A stretch of 64,000 bases of DNA from Planococcus shenhongbingii (GCF_030413635.1 NZ_CP129235.1:3472001-3536000), one strand, 5' to 3'. Positions 25,322 through 35,394 are shown, numbered from the stretch's first letter. Numbers and translations are program-made. The notes: a model not told the origin generated them from the sequence alone.

Positions 25322-26778
25322 TAAAGAGCCCCCCTCTCTTCTTTTTCTTTATATACCCAGGTATCTTTTCCGCCTCCGCCTTGAGAAGAGTTGACGACGA
25401 GCGAACCTTTTTTCAATGCAACACGGGACAACCCCCCTGGAAGCACTCGGGTTTCGGCTCCTCTCATCACAAAGACCCGCAAATCTACGTGGCAAGGATA
25501 AAATTCTTCTCCTTGATACGCCGGAGCTCTTGATAATTTAATGGTCGGCTGAGCAATATACTGGTGCGGGGCTTCTATGATTTTCTCCCGGAATTTTTCA
25601 ATAAGCTCTTGGGATGCATGTGGGCCAACAAGCATGTCATAGCCTCCGGATGCGCCGACATTCTTTACTACCAATTCTTCCAGATGTTCAAGCACCCATT
25701 CACGCTCTTCAGGATTATCTAGCAGATAAGTCTTCACATTGTCGATAATCGGTTCTTCTTTTAAATAGTAGCGGATCATTTCAGGAACATAGGCATAAAT
25801 CGCTTTATCGTCTGCAACTCCGTTGCCGATGCCGTTTAGAATAGCCACATTGCCGTGGCGGTAAGCCTTCACCAATCCTGGAACTCCAAGAGCAGAATCT
25901 TCCCGGAAAGCCTCTGGATCCAAAAAGTCATCATCAATGCGGCGATAAATAATATCTACCCGCTTCAGCCCCCGGATAGACTTCATATACACAATATTAT
26001 TTCTGACTATCAAATCCCGCCCTTCAACCAAATCGATGCCCATTTGCTGCGCTAAAAAAACATGGTCGTAATAGGCAGAATTGTACATTCCAGGAGTCAG
26101 CAGCACCGCAAAAGCTTTATCTCCCGTCGCTTTAGGCGCATGATCCAAAATTGCCTCATGTAAATGAGACAGCTGATGTTCAAGGGCATGGACCGAATGT
26201 TTGGAAAAGAATTCGGGATATACTTGGCGCATTACATAACGGTTCTGATAAACGTAGGACATCCCTGAAGGGTTCCGCAAATTGTCTTCGAGAACATGGT
26301 ATTTTCCATTCTCGTCGCGGATTAAATCGATGCCTGCTAAGAAGATGTGGTTTTTTAGTGGGATATCGATTCCTTTCACTTGCTTCGCATAATAATAAGG
26401 GTTTTCTTCGACCAGTCTTCGGGGAACCACGCCGTCTTCGAGGATTTGCTGATCGTGGTAAACATCGTCTAAAAAACGGTTGAGGGCTTCTGTCCGCTGA
26501 ATCATCCCTTTTTCAATCGTTTTCCATTCTTCAGGTGAAATGATAATCGGAACAAAATCGAAAGGCATCGTCCTCTCAGTGCCTACATTATTGTTGTACA
26601 CTGTAAACGTAATGCCTTGGCGCAAGAAGGAAAGTTGAGCCGTTTCATGTTTTTCTTTTAAATCATCTTTTGAAAATCGGGTAAGCATCTCATAAAATTT
26701 CTGATAATGGGGCTTCGGCAAACCTTCAGCCGTGAACATCTCATCAAAAAATGGTTTTACGTTATACGATTTAAACAT
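25321..26778 (-). CDS. Circularly permuted ATP-grasp type 2 protein (DUF404/407)
   Basis: 485 residues of the CP_ATPgrasp_2 family, peptide-ligase-like enzymes predicted to join an amino acid or peptide to another substrate using ATP. Characteristic segments include NPYYYAKQVKGIDIPLKNH, DLIRDENGKYHVLEDNLRNPSG, LTPGMYNSAYYDHVFLAQ, VDIIYRRIDDDFLDP, and the GGYDMLVG loop, followed by the C-terminal LRVFVMRG-SRVAL region. GGGAGGG precedes ATG 26778. It is the first gene of the operon and is translationally coupled to the alpha-E/transglutaminase gene. The product of the pathway is unknown in all organisms that carry it. Confidence 0.88.
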   Translation of the reverse strand: MFKSYNVKPFFDEMFTAEGLPKPHYQKFYEMLTRFSKDDLKEKHETAQLSFLRQGITFTVYNNNVGTERTMPFDFVPIIISPEEWKTIEKGMIQRTEALNRFLDDVYHDQQILEDGVVPRRLVEENPYYYAKQVKGIDIPLKNHIFLAGIDLIRDENGKYHVLEDNLRNPSGMSYVYQNRYVMRQVYPEFFSKHSVHALEHQLSHLHEAILDHAPKATGDKAFAVLLTPGMYNSAYYDHVFLAQQMGIDLVEGRDLIVRNNIVYMKSIRGLKRVDIIYRRIDDDFLDPEAFREDSALGVPGLVKAYRHGNVAILNGIGNGVADDKAIYAYVPEMIRYYLKEEPIIDNVKTYLLDNPEEREWVLEHLEELVVKNVGASGGYDMLVGPHASQELIEKFREKIIEAPHQYIAQPTIKLSRAPAYQGEEFYPCHVDLRVFVMRGAETRVLPGGLSRVALKKGSLVVNSSQGGGGKDTWVYKEKEERGAL

Positions 26779-26827
26779 GGAAACCCTCCCTCAGGTTTTT
26801 ATAATTTTCTGTTAATTTTAAAGTTAC

Positions 26828-26868
26828 AAAAAAGCTATGGCTCTGTCGCAAACGAGCAATAGCTTTTC
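26828..26868 (-). terminator. Hairpin after the YtxH-like gene
   Basis: AAAAGCTAT pairs with ATAGCTTTT around a long loop that contains a shorter GCTC/GAGC stem. It is weaker than the others, but it stands where the minus-strand gene ends. Confidence 0.6.
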
Positions 26869-26890
26869 CATGTTTTTATTTTAACTTATT

Positions 26891-27487
26891 TTATTTGTCA
26901 AATGTTGAATTGTTTGAAGATTTGCTTTTTGACGGATCGTCTTTGTCTAAATTCTTTTTCAGCGACTCGCTATACTCTGTGCTGCCGCCATAAATGCCGC
27001 CTGCCGGAGTAGAGTCGATAGCATCACTTCCACTTGTTGCTCCTGTTGAACCGGCACCTGTTGTTGAAGAGCCAGTTGTAGATCCTACAGACCCTGCTGA
27101 ACCACCTGCTGTGCCCGTCGTTCCTGTACTTGTCGAAGATGATCCGGTCGAACTTCCACCTGAAGTACTGCCCACTTCATCCTGCAAAGTCTGGTTCGCT
27201 TTGTCTAGCATATCCTTCTCTTTATCCATCATCTTTTGCTGGCTGTCGATGGCGCTTTTTACGCTTTCCACAGCTTTGTTGACAGTAGGTTTCACCTTGT
27301 CGACCATACCGCCTGACTGTTCATTGAACCGCTCTAGACCTTTTTTCACATTCTCTTTCAAGTTGCTTGCCTGGGATGTGGATGTGCCATCCGAATCTAC
27401 TTTTTTCTGAGTCATAGCTGCACCAATTACTGCTCCGACTCCCAATAATAACAATTTTCCGAATACTCCACCTGAACCTCTAGCCAT
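26891..27487 (-). CDS. YtxH-like protein with Gly/Ser/Thr-rich tail
   Basis: 198 residues. An N-terminal glycine-rich helix (GKLLLLGVGAVIGAAMTQK, about 10-28) matches the YtxH-type membrane-associated start. Residues 40-105 are a charged, amphipathic helical region rich in Lys and Glu. From about 106 to 165 the sequence is almost only Gly, Ser and Thr, followed by a short polar end. GAAGGAG lies 7 bases before ATG 27487. Proteins of this group are often stress-induced; function unknown. Confidence 0.72.
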   Translation of the reverse strand: MARGSGGVFGKLLLLGVGAVIGAAMTQKKVDSDGTSTSQASNLKENVKKGLERFNEQSGGMVDKVKPTVNKAVESVKSAIDSQQKMMDKEKDMLDKANQTLQDEVGSTSGGSSTGSSSTSTGTTGTAGGSAGSVGSTTGSSTTGAGSTGATSGSDAIDSTPAGGIYGGSTEYSESLKKNLDKDDPSKSKSSNNSTFDK

Positions 27488-27573
27488 ATTGATTCACTCC
27501 TTCTCAGTTTTAAAATATACTGTGCTCTTATTATTGACTAATTCAGCCATTTTCAAACCTTTCAGAAAAAAAT

Positions 27574-27605
27574 AAAAGACACCTTTTGGCATATTAGGTG
27601 TCTTA
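27574..27605 (-). terminator. Terminator of the HD-GYP gene
   Basis: AAAGACACC pairs with GGTGTCTT and is followed on the minus strand by a T-rich run, just after the stop at 27622. Confidence 0.75.
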
Positions 27606-27621
27606 ACGGTTAGATTCATTT

Positions 27622-28527
27622 TTAGGAAAGTCTGCCTTCTTCAAGCATCACCTGTTCAAATGCCTTTACAACTTCCGGATCGTATTGAATGCCGGCCAGC
27701 CGTTTGATTTCATCTATCGCATACTGCGCTGTAAAAGCTTTGCGGTATGCGCGGTCTTCGGTCATTGCATCAAAAGTATCACAAACACCGATAATTTTCG
27801 CTTCGACTAATATTTCTTCGCCTTTCAATCCGAAAGGATATCCCCGGCCATTTACCCGTTCATGATGCTGTTCCACAATATCTGCTAAATCAGCGTATGC
27901 CGTTTTACGTAACATGTCGGCTCCGTCACCTGGGTGCTTTTTAATTAATTCAAACTCTTCGTCTGTCAATTTATCGGGTTTTTTCAGTACCTCTTCCGGG
28001 ATATTGATTTTTCCGATGTCATGGAGGATTGAAGCGATAAAGAGGTTCTGAATTTGGGCTCTCCCTAAATTCATCATTGTAGCGGTTTTTACTGCATATT
28101 TTGACACTCGAGAACTATGTTTAAATGTATAGCGGTCTTTTTGTTCAACGATTTCCCCAATTTTACGTAATTCATTGATTTCGTTGCTAAGCGAGTGAAA
28201 TACTGGAGCCGTAGAAACTGACAAAAAAGTAACGTCTGTCTTAGCATAAAAATTAATTGCTTCCTTTAAGCCAGTGGCAGCAAAAAAGTCATCAGGACCA
28301 ATCTCTACTTTCTCTTCATCAACTTCAACCTCAAATGTACCACTCAATATATAGAAAAACTCCTGAACATTAGAGTCTTCTGCAGGAAAGAGAATTATTA
28401 ATTTGTCTTTTAATACAGTTTGCTTCATCAGCTCGACACCATCTCCACGGCCTAATAGACTCAGGGACGTAGAACCGTTTTTAACGGTTTCCAAGTACTT
28501 GTTCTTTAAAATGTTCAAGCCCTTCAC
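27622..28527 (-). CDS. Cupin-HD-GYP domain protein, putative c-di-GMP phosphodiesterase
   Basis: 301 residues. The N-terminal part (about 20-100) looks like a cupin-type sensory beta barrel (FFYILSGTFEVEVDEEKVEIGPDDFFAATG). The C-terminal HD domain (about 125-290) has the HD pair in SILHDIGKINIPEEVL and the HHERVNGRGYPFGLKG block with the GYP triad, as in active c-di-GMP phosphodiesterases. The best start is GTG 28527, because AAAGGT lies 9 bases upstream; TTG 28545 overlaps the ribosome binding site. It reads in the same direction as the secreted protein gene, 86 bp away. Confidence 0.85.
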   Translation of the reverse strand: MKGLNILKNKYLETVKNGSTSLSLLGRGDGVELMKQTVLKDKLIILFPAEDSNVQEFFYILSGTFEVEVDEEKVEIGPDDFFAATGLKEAINFYAKTDVTFLSVSTAPVFHSLSNEINELRKIGEIVEQKDRYTFKHSSRVSKYAVKTATMMNLGRAQIQNLFIASILHDIGKINIPEEVLKKPDKLTDEEFELIKKHPGDGADMLRKTAYADLADIVEQHHERVNGRGYPFGLKGEEILVEAKIIGVCDTFDAMTEDRAYRKAFTAQYAIDEIKRLAGIQYDPEVVKAFEQVMLEEGRLS

Positions 28528-28613
28528 AAACTCACTACCTTTCAAAAAAACTATGAAAATATAGGATTTCTATACTTTCATAGTACTCTATCGCTATACT
28601 TTTATACAACCAA

Positions 28614-29048
28614 TTACCAGTCAATTACCTTCATAGGATCAATCAATGCAACACGGTCTGGAAACTGTACAGGCACCCATTCAATTTCAACTGTAACTCC
28701 TGCTGCCGTAGCATCTTCGACTCCAAGGCGAGTCATTTCCCGTGTTTTCATATCCAACTCATGGATTAACGCCGTCACTTCTTCGTCATATTTAGCTGTC
28801 AGCGCTGCTTTAGTTTCAGCATCGTCAGCTGCATAGTAATCTGAACGGTATTGGTTATACATTTCTTGTGCTTCTTCTTGGGCTTTAGCAATTTCGGAAT
28901 AGATAGCAGCATTAACTGTCTCTATCTCTGTCAATGCTTGGGCTATTTCCGGGCTCATTGTTGTCTTTTCTGCGGCAAATGCTGAAGTGCTGATCATCAT
29001 GACAACCATAATAGCAACAAATGCGGCGATTAAACTTTTCTTAAACAT
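28614..29048 (-). CDS. Small secreted coiled-coil protein of unknown function
   Basis: 144 residues. The signal peptide MFKKSLIAAFVAIMVVMMISTSAFAAE ends at an AFA-A cleavage site. The mature part is acidic and helical (about 30-110, many Ala, Glu and Tyr) with no recognised domain. ATG 29048 follows AGGAGG by 7 bases; a longer frame lacks support. Unknown family; possibly an exported regulator or structural protein. Confidence 0.68.
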   Translation of the reverse strand: MFKKSLIAAFVAIMVVMMISTSAFAAEKTTMSPEIAQALTEIETVNAAIYSEIAKAQEEAQEMYNQYRSDYYAADDAETKAALTAKYDEEVTALIHELDMKTREMTRLGVEDATAAGVTVEIEWVPVQFPDRVALIDPMKVIDW

Positions 29049-29257
29049 TTTATTTCCTCCTGTCATTTTTTTATTATAGTGAAGAAAACAAACTTGAGAT
29101 GTACCGGCCAAAGACTCTCCTATTGTCTTCAAACTGTAAAAAAGTCTCAAAAAAGGCTACTTCACTTTATTTAGTATATACGAACTAGGCACTTGGTACA
29201 ACATAATTCTATTATTTTTAACAATTTAAGGAAATTAAATCATTCTAATTACTAAAA

Positions 29258-29288
29258 CAAAAAAGCCGAGGATTTATCCCCGACTTTT
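29258..29288 (-). terminator. Terminator of the glutamate synthase operon
   Basis: AAGTCGGGG pairs with CCTCGGCTT (two wobbles) followed by a T run on the minus strand, just after the stop of gltD at 29296. Confidence 0.8.
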
Positions 29289-29295
29289 CTCATCT

Positions 29296-30783
29296 TTATG
29301 GCAATACTGTAGATCCCATTAAAAAGCGGTCGCATTCTCTTGCTGCTTCCCGGCCTTCGTTGATTGCCCAGACTATTAAACTTTGCCCCCTGCGCATATC
29401 ACCTGCTGCAAATATGCCTTCTATATTGGTAGCATATTTGCCATATTCGGCTTTTACGGTGGAATTGGCTTTCGTTTCCACATCCAGCTTTTGAATCAGG
29501 TTTTGATCTGGTCCGCTAAAACCGATAGCGAGCAGCACCAAGTCCGCTTTCCATACTTTTTCTGTCCCTGGAATTTCTTCACGAATCCGCTTCCCGTCTT
29601 CCCCGATTTTCAGTTTAACGTTGACAGTATGGACTTCTTTTACATGCCCTTCTTCATTGCCGACAAATTTCTTTGTCATGACAGCATAAGCTCTTGGATC
29701 ATCACCAAATGCAGCAGCCGCTTCTTTTTGGCCGTATTCTACACGGTGAATACGCGGATATTGAGGCCATGGATTTCCGGCTTCGTCGCGGAGGGCTCCT
29801 TTTTTATCATATACATCGAATTGGACGAGGCTGTCGCAATTATGCCGGACGGCTGTTGCTAAACAGTCTGTCCCAGTATCTCCACCACCGATGACAATTA
29901 CATTCTTTCCTTCCGCCGAGATATACTGACCGTCTTCCAGATTGGAATCGAGCAGGCTTTTGGTATTGGCATGAAGAAAATCCATCGCATAATGGACTCC
30001 TTTCAGCTCTCTTCCTTCTACTTGAAGATCCCGATGAATGGTAGCGCCTGCACACATGATAACTGCATCAAAGTCTGAACGAAGCGCTGAAACCGGGTAA
30101 TCTTTTCCGACTTCGGTATTGGGGACGAATGTGATGCCTTCCTGCTCGAGAATGCGGACACGGCGCATGACCACGTCGTAAGATAATTTCATTTCAGGAA
30201 TGCCGTATGTCAAAAGACCGCCTACACGGTCGCTTCTTTCAAACACTGTCACCAGATGCCCCGCCTTGTTGAGCTGGGCAGCTGCCGCGAGCCCCGCAGG
30301 TCCTGAGCCGATGACTGCCACTTTTTTGCCAGTGCGTGTTTCTGGCGGTTCCGGAACAACCCAGCCTTCTGCAAAGCCGCGCTCAATAATGGAGCGCTCA
30401 ACCGTCCGGATGGCAACTGGCGGTTCGTTGATTCCCAGCACACAAGCTCCTTCGCATGGAGCCGGACAAGCGATGCCTGTAAATTCCGGGAAATTATTCA
30501 TGACATGTTCACGGCGTAATGCCTCTTTCCATTGCCCCCGGTAAACAAGATCGTTCCATTCGGGAATCAGGTGATAAACCGGGCAACCGGTTGTCACTCC
30601 GTTAAGCTCCATTCCCGACTGGCAAGTGGGCACGCCACAATCCATGCAGCGTGCGCCTTGCTTTCTCACTTCTTCATCTGACAACGGAATCGTGTAATCA
30701 GACCAGTCTTTCGTCCGCTCCGCTGGATTGCGTTCTTTCAGTGTCTGGCGGTTGTATTCCATAAATCCAGTCGCTTTTCCCAT
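29296..30783 (-). CDS. gltD: Glutamate synthase small subunit
   Basis: 495 residues. This NADPH-oxidising subunit passes electrons to the large subunit for glutamate synthesis from glutamine and 2-oxoglutarate. N-terminal cysteine clusters for [4Fe-4S] sites (CMDCGVPTCQ, CPVYHL, ACPAPCEGAC) are followed by the FAD site GSGPAGLAAAAQL (about 155) and the NADPH site GGGDTGTDCLATA (about 290), and the family end GQSLIVWAINEGREAA. It overlaps nothing but sits 18 bp behind gltB, so both are one operon. In B. subtilis naming this gene is gltB and the large one gltA. Confidence 0.93.
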   Translation of the reverse strand: MGKATGFMEYNRQTLKERNPAERTKDWSDYTIPLSDEEVRKQGARCMDCGVPTCQSGMELNGVTTGCPVYHLIPEWNDLVYRGQWKEALRREHVMNNFPEFTGIACPAPCEGACVLGINEPPVAIRTVERSIIERGFAEGWVVPEPPETRTGKKVAVIGSGPAGLAAAAQLNKAGHLVTVFERSDRVGGLLTYGIPEMKLSYDVVMRRVRILEQEGITFVPNTEVGKDYPVSALRSDFDAVIMCAGATIHRDLQVEGRELKGVHYAMDFLHANTKSLLDSNLEDGQYISAEGKNVIVIGGGDTGTDCLATAVRHNCDSLVQFDVYDKKGALRDEAGNPWPQYPRIHRVEYGQKEAAAAFGDDPRAYAVMTKKFVGNEEGHVKEVHTVNVKLKIGEDGKRIREEIPGTEKVWKADLVLLAIGFSGPDQNLIQKLDVETKANSTVKAEYGKYATNIEGIFAAGDMRRGQSLIVWAINEGREAARECDRFLMGSTVLP

Positions 30784-30801
30784 CGTATCCCCCCAATTCG
30801 C

Positions 30802-33800
30802 TTATTTTCCTGCTCCAGCCATTTTACTTTCTTCAAATGCCGCCATTTCAGCATCAAATTTAGACATGCCGCTGTTTTGCAGATTACTGATTCGTTCATT
30901 GATTTTAAGGTAAGCTTTTGGAATGACCCGCACAAACTTCGCCGAGTAAATATCCCAATTTGCCAAGAGGCGTTTGGCGTTCTTACTATTGGTATAACTG
31001 ACATGCTTCGTAATCATTTCACGCAGTTCTTCGATTTCTGCAGGATCGGCCATGGGCTGCAGGTGGACCATTTCTGCATTGCAGCGCTTTCCGAAAGTGC
31101 CTTCTTCGTCCAATACATAAGCGATCCCGCCGGACATCCCGGCAGCAAAGTTCTTGCCTGTCTTGCCGAGAATGGCAACACGGCCGCCGGTCATGTATTC
31201 GCAGCCGTGGTCGCCGACGCCTTCAACAACAATTTTCGCACCGCTGTTTCGAACGGCAAAACGTTCACCCGCTAATCCATATATATATGCTTCACCGGCA
31301 GAAGCACCGTAAAAGGCGACATTGCCGATAATAATATTATTTTCCGGCAGAAACGTCGAATCACTCGCAGGATATGTGATGATTTTGCCTCCGGATAAGC
31401 CTTTTCCGACAAAGTCGTTCGCGTCTCCAACCAATTTCAACGTCATCCCTTTTGGCGTAAACGCTCCAAAAGCTTGGCCCGCCGATCCCTTGAAATTCAA
31501 CTTGATGGTATCTTCCGGCAGTCCTTTTGCCCCGTATTTTTTGGATATGGCACTTCCGACAATTGTTCCAGTGGCGCGGTGAATATTGCGGATAGCAGTA
31601 GTCACTTCGACGCGTTCTCCGGTTTCGATCGCTTTTTCACAGCGCGGCAGCAATTCCTGGCAATCTAGAGTGTGCTCCAAACCATGGTTTTGTTTGATGG
31701 TTGCATAGCGCCCCACTTTTTCCGGCAGGTCCGGCTGATACAGCAATGCGGACAAATCAATGCCTTCCGCTTTCCAATGGTCAATCGCTTTATTGGCTTC
31801 AAGGACATCTGTGCGGCCAATCATTTCATTGATCGTACGGAATCCGAGCTCTGCCATCAATTCACGGGCTTCTCTTGCGATAAAGCGCATAAAGTTGGCA
31901 ACATGGTCAGGATCTCCCATATACTTTTTCCGAAGTTCCGGGTTTTGTGTCGCTATGCCAACCGGACATGTATCCAAATGGCATACGCGCATCATAATAC
32001 ACCCTAGAACGACAAGCGGCGCAGTGGAAAAGCCATATTCTTCTGCTCCCAATAGCGCTGCGATTACGACATCGCGGCCAGTCATCATTTTACCGTCGGT
32101 CTCAACGACAATCCGGTCACGCAAACCATTCAGCATCAATGTCTGATGCGTTTCCGCCAGTCCGATTTCCCAAGGCAGCCCGGTATGCTTTAAGCTGGTT
32201 TTCGGTGCTGCCCCCGTTCCTCCGTCATAGCCGCTGATCAGCACGAGATCTGCCCGTCCTTTGGCAACACCGGCTGCAATCGTCCCTACTCCAACAGCAG
32301 ATACAAGCTTGACGCTGATGCGGGCCGTCGGATTGGCGTTCTTCAAGTTAAAGATCAACTCCGCCAAATCTTCAATTGAGTAGATATCATGATGCGGCGG
32401 CGGAGAAATCAGTTCCACACCCGGTGTCGAGCCGCGTACTTCAGCAACCCACGGATAAACTTTTTTACCTGGCAAGTGGCCGCCTTCTCCGGGTTTCGCG
32501 CCTTGAGCTACTTTAATCTGAATTTCATCGGCATTGACCAAATAATGGCTCGTCACACCGAAACGGCCGGATGCTACTTGCTTGATGGCACTTCGGCGGT
32601 TGTCGCCGTTGGCATCCGGTATAAAGCGTGAAACTTGTTCGCCACCTTCTCCTGAATTGCTTCGGCCGCCAATCCGGTTCATGGCGATAGCCAATGCTTC
32701 ATGCGCTTCTTGGCTGATGGAACCAAATGACATAGCACCGGTTTTGAAGCGTGCACAGATTTCTTCGATCGACTCCACTTCCTCAATCGGCACAGGCGTC
32801 CGTTCTTTAAATGCCATCAAACCGCGAAGCGACTGGACATTCGAAGTTTCTTTCGTTAAAAGCCCTGTATACTTCTTGAAGACTTCATAGTTATTGGTGC
32901 GGCAGGCATGCTGCAATGTATGAATTGTAACCGGATTGTATTGGTGGGTCTCCCCGTTTGCCCGGTACTGAAATTCATCGCCTGTTTGCAGCGACTGGTC
33001 TCCTGCTTTGCGCTCCGGATAGCCCTGTTCATGGCGCATCAGCACTTCTTTGGCAATGATTTCAAGTCCGATGCCTCCAAGTCGTGAAGAAGTACGGGTG
33101 AAATAGCGGTCAATAACATCCATGTGAATGCCGACTGCTTCAAAGATCTGCGCTCCCCGGTAACTTTGAATCGTTGAGATCCCCATCTTCGAAAGCACTT
33201 TAATGATGCCATCCGTCACCGCATTGACATAGGTCTCTTCCGCTTCTTCGTAAGTGGTGCCCGCCATATCTTCTATTGCTATTAATTCTTTGATTGAGCG
33301 GAAAGCCAGATAAGGATTGATCCCTTCTGCGCCGTATCCTAATAGCGCTGCAAAATGGTGCACTTCACGCGGTTCCCCCGATTCGATTAAGAGGCTTAGT
33401 CTCGTCCGTGTACCTTGGCGGATCAGATGATGATGCAGCCCGGAAACCGCCAATAATGCCGGTATCGCTGCATATTCCTTATTAACGCCGCGGTCCGACA
33501 AAATCAGCAAAGTAGCCCCTTCTTCAAACGCCTGATCCGCTTTCAGGAACAATGCCTCCAGCTCTTGTTCCATCGCTGAAGGACCTCCTGATTTGGGAAA
33601 TACAATCGGAAGCGTCACTGCCTTGAATTCAGCATGCTTTTGCTGGAGCAGCTTTTCCAATTGAAGATTGGTCAAAATAGGTGTTTCCAAGCGGATATGC
33701 CGGCTGCTTTCCGGTACAGGCTGCACCAGGTTTCCTTCCGCTCCGATCGTCGTGCGGGCAGAAGTAATGATATGCTCCCGGATCGCATCGATCGGCGGGT

Positions 33801-35394
33801 TTGTCACTTGCGCAAACAGCTGTTTGAAATAGTTATATAAAAGCTGCGGCTTTTTGGATAAAACAGCCAAAGGAGAATCGTAGCCCATTGAACCAACCGG
33901 ATCTTTTCCTTCTGTAGCCAGTGGTTTAATGATTTTCTGCAGTTCTTCCGTTGTATAGCCGAAAGCCAATTGCTGTTCCAGCAACACGGACGCTAGGTCC
34001 GTGTTGTTATTCGCGTTCATGTCGGGTTCAGGCAGGTCATCCAGATTTACCATATTTTCTTCAAGCCAGTCTTTGTAAGGAAGCTCCGCTGCGATTTGCA
34101 GCTTAATTTCCTCATCCGGAATGATTTTTCCGGCTTCCAGATCTACTAAAAGCATTTTGCCCGGATGCAGCCGTTCTTTATAGATGATGTCATCCGCAAA
34201 AATATCCAGTGCCCCTACTTCAGAACCAAGGACGATCATGCCGCTTTTGGTGACATAGTAGCGGGCAGGCCGCAGTCCATTGCGGTCCAGACATGCCGCA
34301 ATCTGCCGCCCATCCGTAAAGACTAGAGCAGCCGGGCCGTCCCAAGGCTCCATTAGCGTACTGTGATATTCATAAAAATCCTTTTTCTCTTGCTTGATCG
34401 TCGGATCGTTCACCCAAGGCTCCGGAACCATCATCATGGCCGTGTGCGCAAGGGATCTGCCTGATAAATGCAAAAATTCAAAGCAATTGTCAAACATGGA
34501 CGAGTCACTTCCGGTTTCATCGATGACCGGCAATACTTTCTTCAAATCTTCTTCATTAAAGTACGGCGACGTGCAAAGCAGCTGGCGGGCCCGCATCCAA
34601 TTGACATTTCCTCTTAGCGTATTGAACTCGCCGTTGTGGATCGAGTACCGGTTTGGATGGGAACGCTGCCAGCTGGGGAATGTGTTCGTACTGAAACGGG
34701 AATGGACAAGTGCGACTGCCGATTTGAATTCCGGATGGTTGAGATCAATATAGAATGAATCCAGCTGCTCCGGAATCAGCATGCCTTTATAAACAATGGT
34801 ACTGGATGAAAGACTGCTGAAATACACATCTTTGTACTTTTCGTCATTGCCCATTTCCTGTTCAATGCGTTTGCGAATGATGTAAAGCCGGCGTTCCAAG
34901 TCCATCCGGTCTGTTAAATCTTCTGAAGCGCCGATAAATACTTGGCGAATGACCGGTTTTGTTTTAGATGCCACTTTACCGACGAATGAATCATTGACTG
35001 GAACTGGACGCCAACCTAGACAGTTTTGTCCTTCTTCTTTTACAATCCGAAGAATGATGTCTTTAATTTCCATACGTAGGTCGTAATCTTTTGGCATGAA
35101 CAACATACCAATTCCGTATTTTCCTTCATCCGGTAAAGTGATACCTTCTTTATCACATTGTTTCAGAAAAAATCTATGGGGGATTTGCGTAAGGATGCCT
35201 GCTCCATCTCCTGTACTTGTATCCGAAGATTGGCCGCCACGATGCTCAAGATTGCAAAGGATATTTATGGCATTTTGCACAATCGCATGCGATTTTTCAC
35301 CGTTGATATTGGCGATCATACCGATGCCGCATGCCTCATGCTCTTGATCGGGATGATAAAGCCCCTGTTGTGATGGATATTCTTTCATTCTCAT
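30802..35394 (-). CDS. gltB: Glutamate synthase large subunit
   Basis: 1530 residues. The N-terminal glutaminase has nucleophile Cys21 in HEACGIGM (the residues before it are a propeptide). The central region and FMN-binding synthase domain (about 790-1180) follow, with the iron-sulphur segment CIMMRVCHLDTCPVG, and the GXGXG beta-helix domain (about 1270-1460) closes the protein. Together with GltD it makes two glutamates from glutamine and 2-oxoglutarate. ATG 35394 has GGAGG 7 bases upstream. A TATAAT -10 (35439-35444) and a consensus cre (35523-35536) lie upstream. No gltC activator gene is adjacent, unlike in B. subtilis. Confidence 0.95.
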   Translation of the reverse strand: MRMKEYPSQQGLYHPDQEHEACGIGMIANINGEKSHAIVQNAINILCNLEHRGGQSSDTSTGDGAGILTQIPHRFFLKQCDKEGITLPDEGKYGIGMLFMPKDYDLRMEIKDIILRIVKEEGQNCLGWRPVPVNDSFVGKVASKTKPVIRQVFIGASEDLTDRMDLERRLYIIRKRIEQEMGNDEKYKDVYFSSLSSSTIVYKGMLIPEQLDSFYIDLNHPEFKSAVALVHSRFSTNTFPSWQRSHPNRYSIHNGEFNTLRGNVNWMRARQLLCTSPYFNEEDLKKVLPVIDETGSDSSMFDNCFEFLHLSGRSLAHTAMMMVPEPWVNDPTIKQEKKDFYEYHSTLMEPWDGPAALVFTDGRQIAACLDRNGLRPARYYVTKSGMIVLGSEVGALDIFADDIIYKERLHPGKMLLVDLEAGKIIPDEEIKLQIAAELPYKDWLEENMVNLDDLPEPDMNANNNTDLASVLLEQQLAFGYTTEELQKIIKPLATEGKDPVGSMGYDSPLAVLSKKPQLLYNYFKQLFAQVTNPPIDAIREHIITSARTTIGAEGNLVQPVPESSRHIRLETPILTNLQLEKLLQQKHAEFKAVTLPIVFPKSGGPSAMEQELEALFLKADQAFEEGATLLILSDRGVNKEYAAIPALLAVSGLHHHLIRQGTRTRLSLLIESGEPREVHHFAALLGYGAEGINPYLAFRSIKELIAIEDMAGTTYEEAEETYVNAVTDGIIKVLSKMGISTIQSYRGAQIFEAVGIHMDVIDRYFTRTSSRLGGIGLEIIAKEVLMRHEQGYPERKAGDQSLQTGDEFQYRANGETHQYNPVTIHTLQHACRTNNYEVFKKYTGLLTKETSNVQSLRGLMAFKERTPVPIEEVESIEEICARFKTGAMSFGSISQEAHEALAIAMNRIGGRSNSGEGGEQVSRFIPDANGDNRRSAIKQVASGRFGVTSHYLVNADEIQIKVAQGAKPGEGGHLPGKKVYPWVAEVRGSTPGVELISPPPHHDIYSIEDLAELIFNLKNANPTARISVKLVSAVGVGTIAAGVAKGRADLVLISGYDGGTGAAPKTSLKHTGLPWEIGLAETHQTLMLNGLRDRIVVETDGKMMTGRDVVIAALLGAEEYGFSTAPLVVLGCIMMRVCHLDTCPVGIATQNPELRKKYMGDPDHVANFMRFIAREARELMAELGFRTINEMIGRTDVLEANKAIDHWKAEGIDLSALLYQPDLPEKVGRYATIKQNHGLEHTLDCQELLPRCEKAIETGERVEVTTAIRNIHRATGTIVGSAISKKYGAKGLPEDTIKLNFKGSAGQAFGAFTPKGMTLKLVGDANDFVGKGLSGGKIITYPASDSTFLPENNIIIGNVAFYGASAGEAYIYGLAGERFAVRNSGAKIVVEGVGDHGCEYMTGGRVAILGKTGKNFAAGMSGGIAYVLDEEGTFGKRCNAEMVHLQPMADPAEIEELREMITKHVSYTNSKNAKRLLANWDIYSAKFVRVIPKAYLKINERISNLQNSGMSKFDAEMAAFEESKMAGAGK

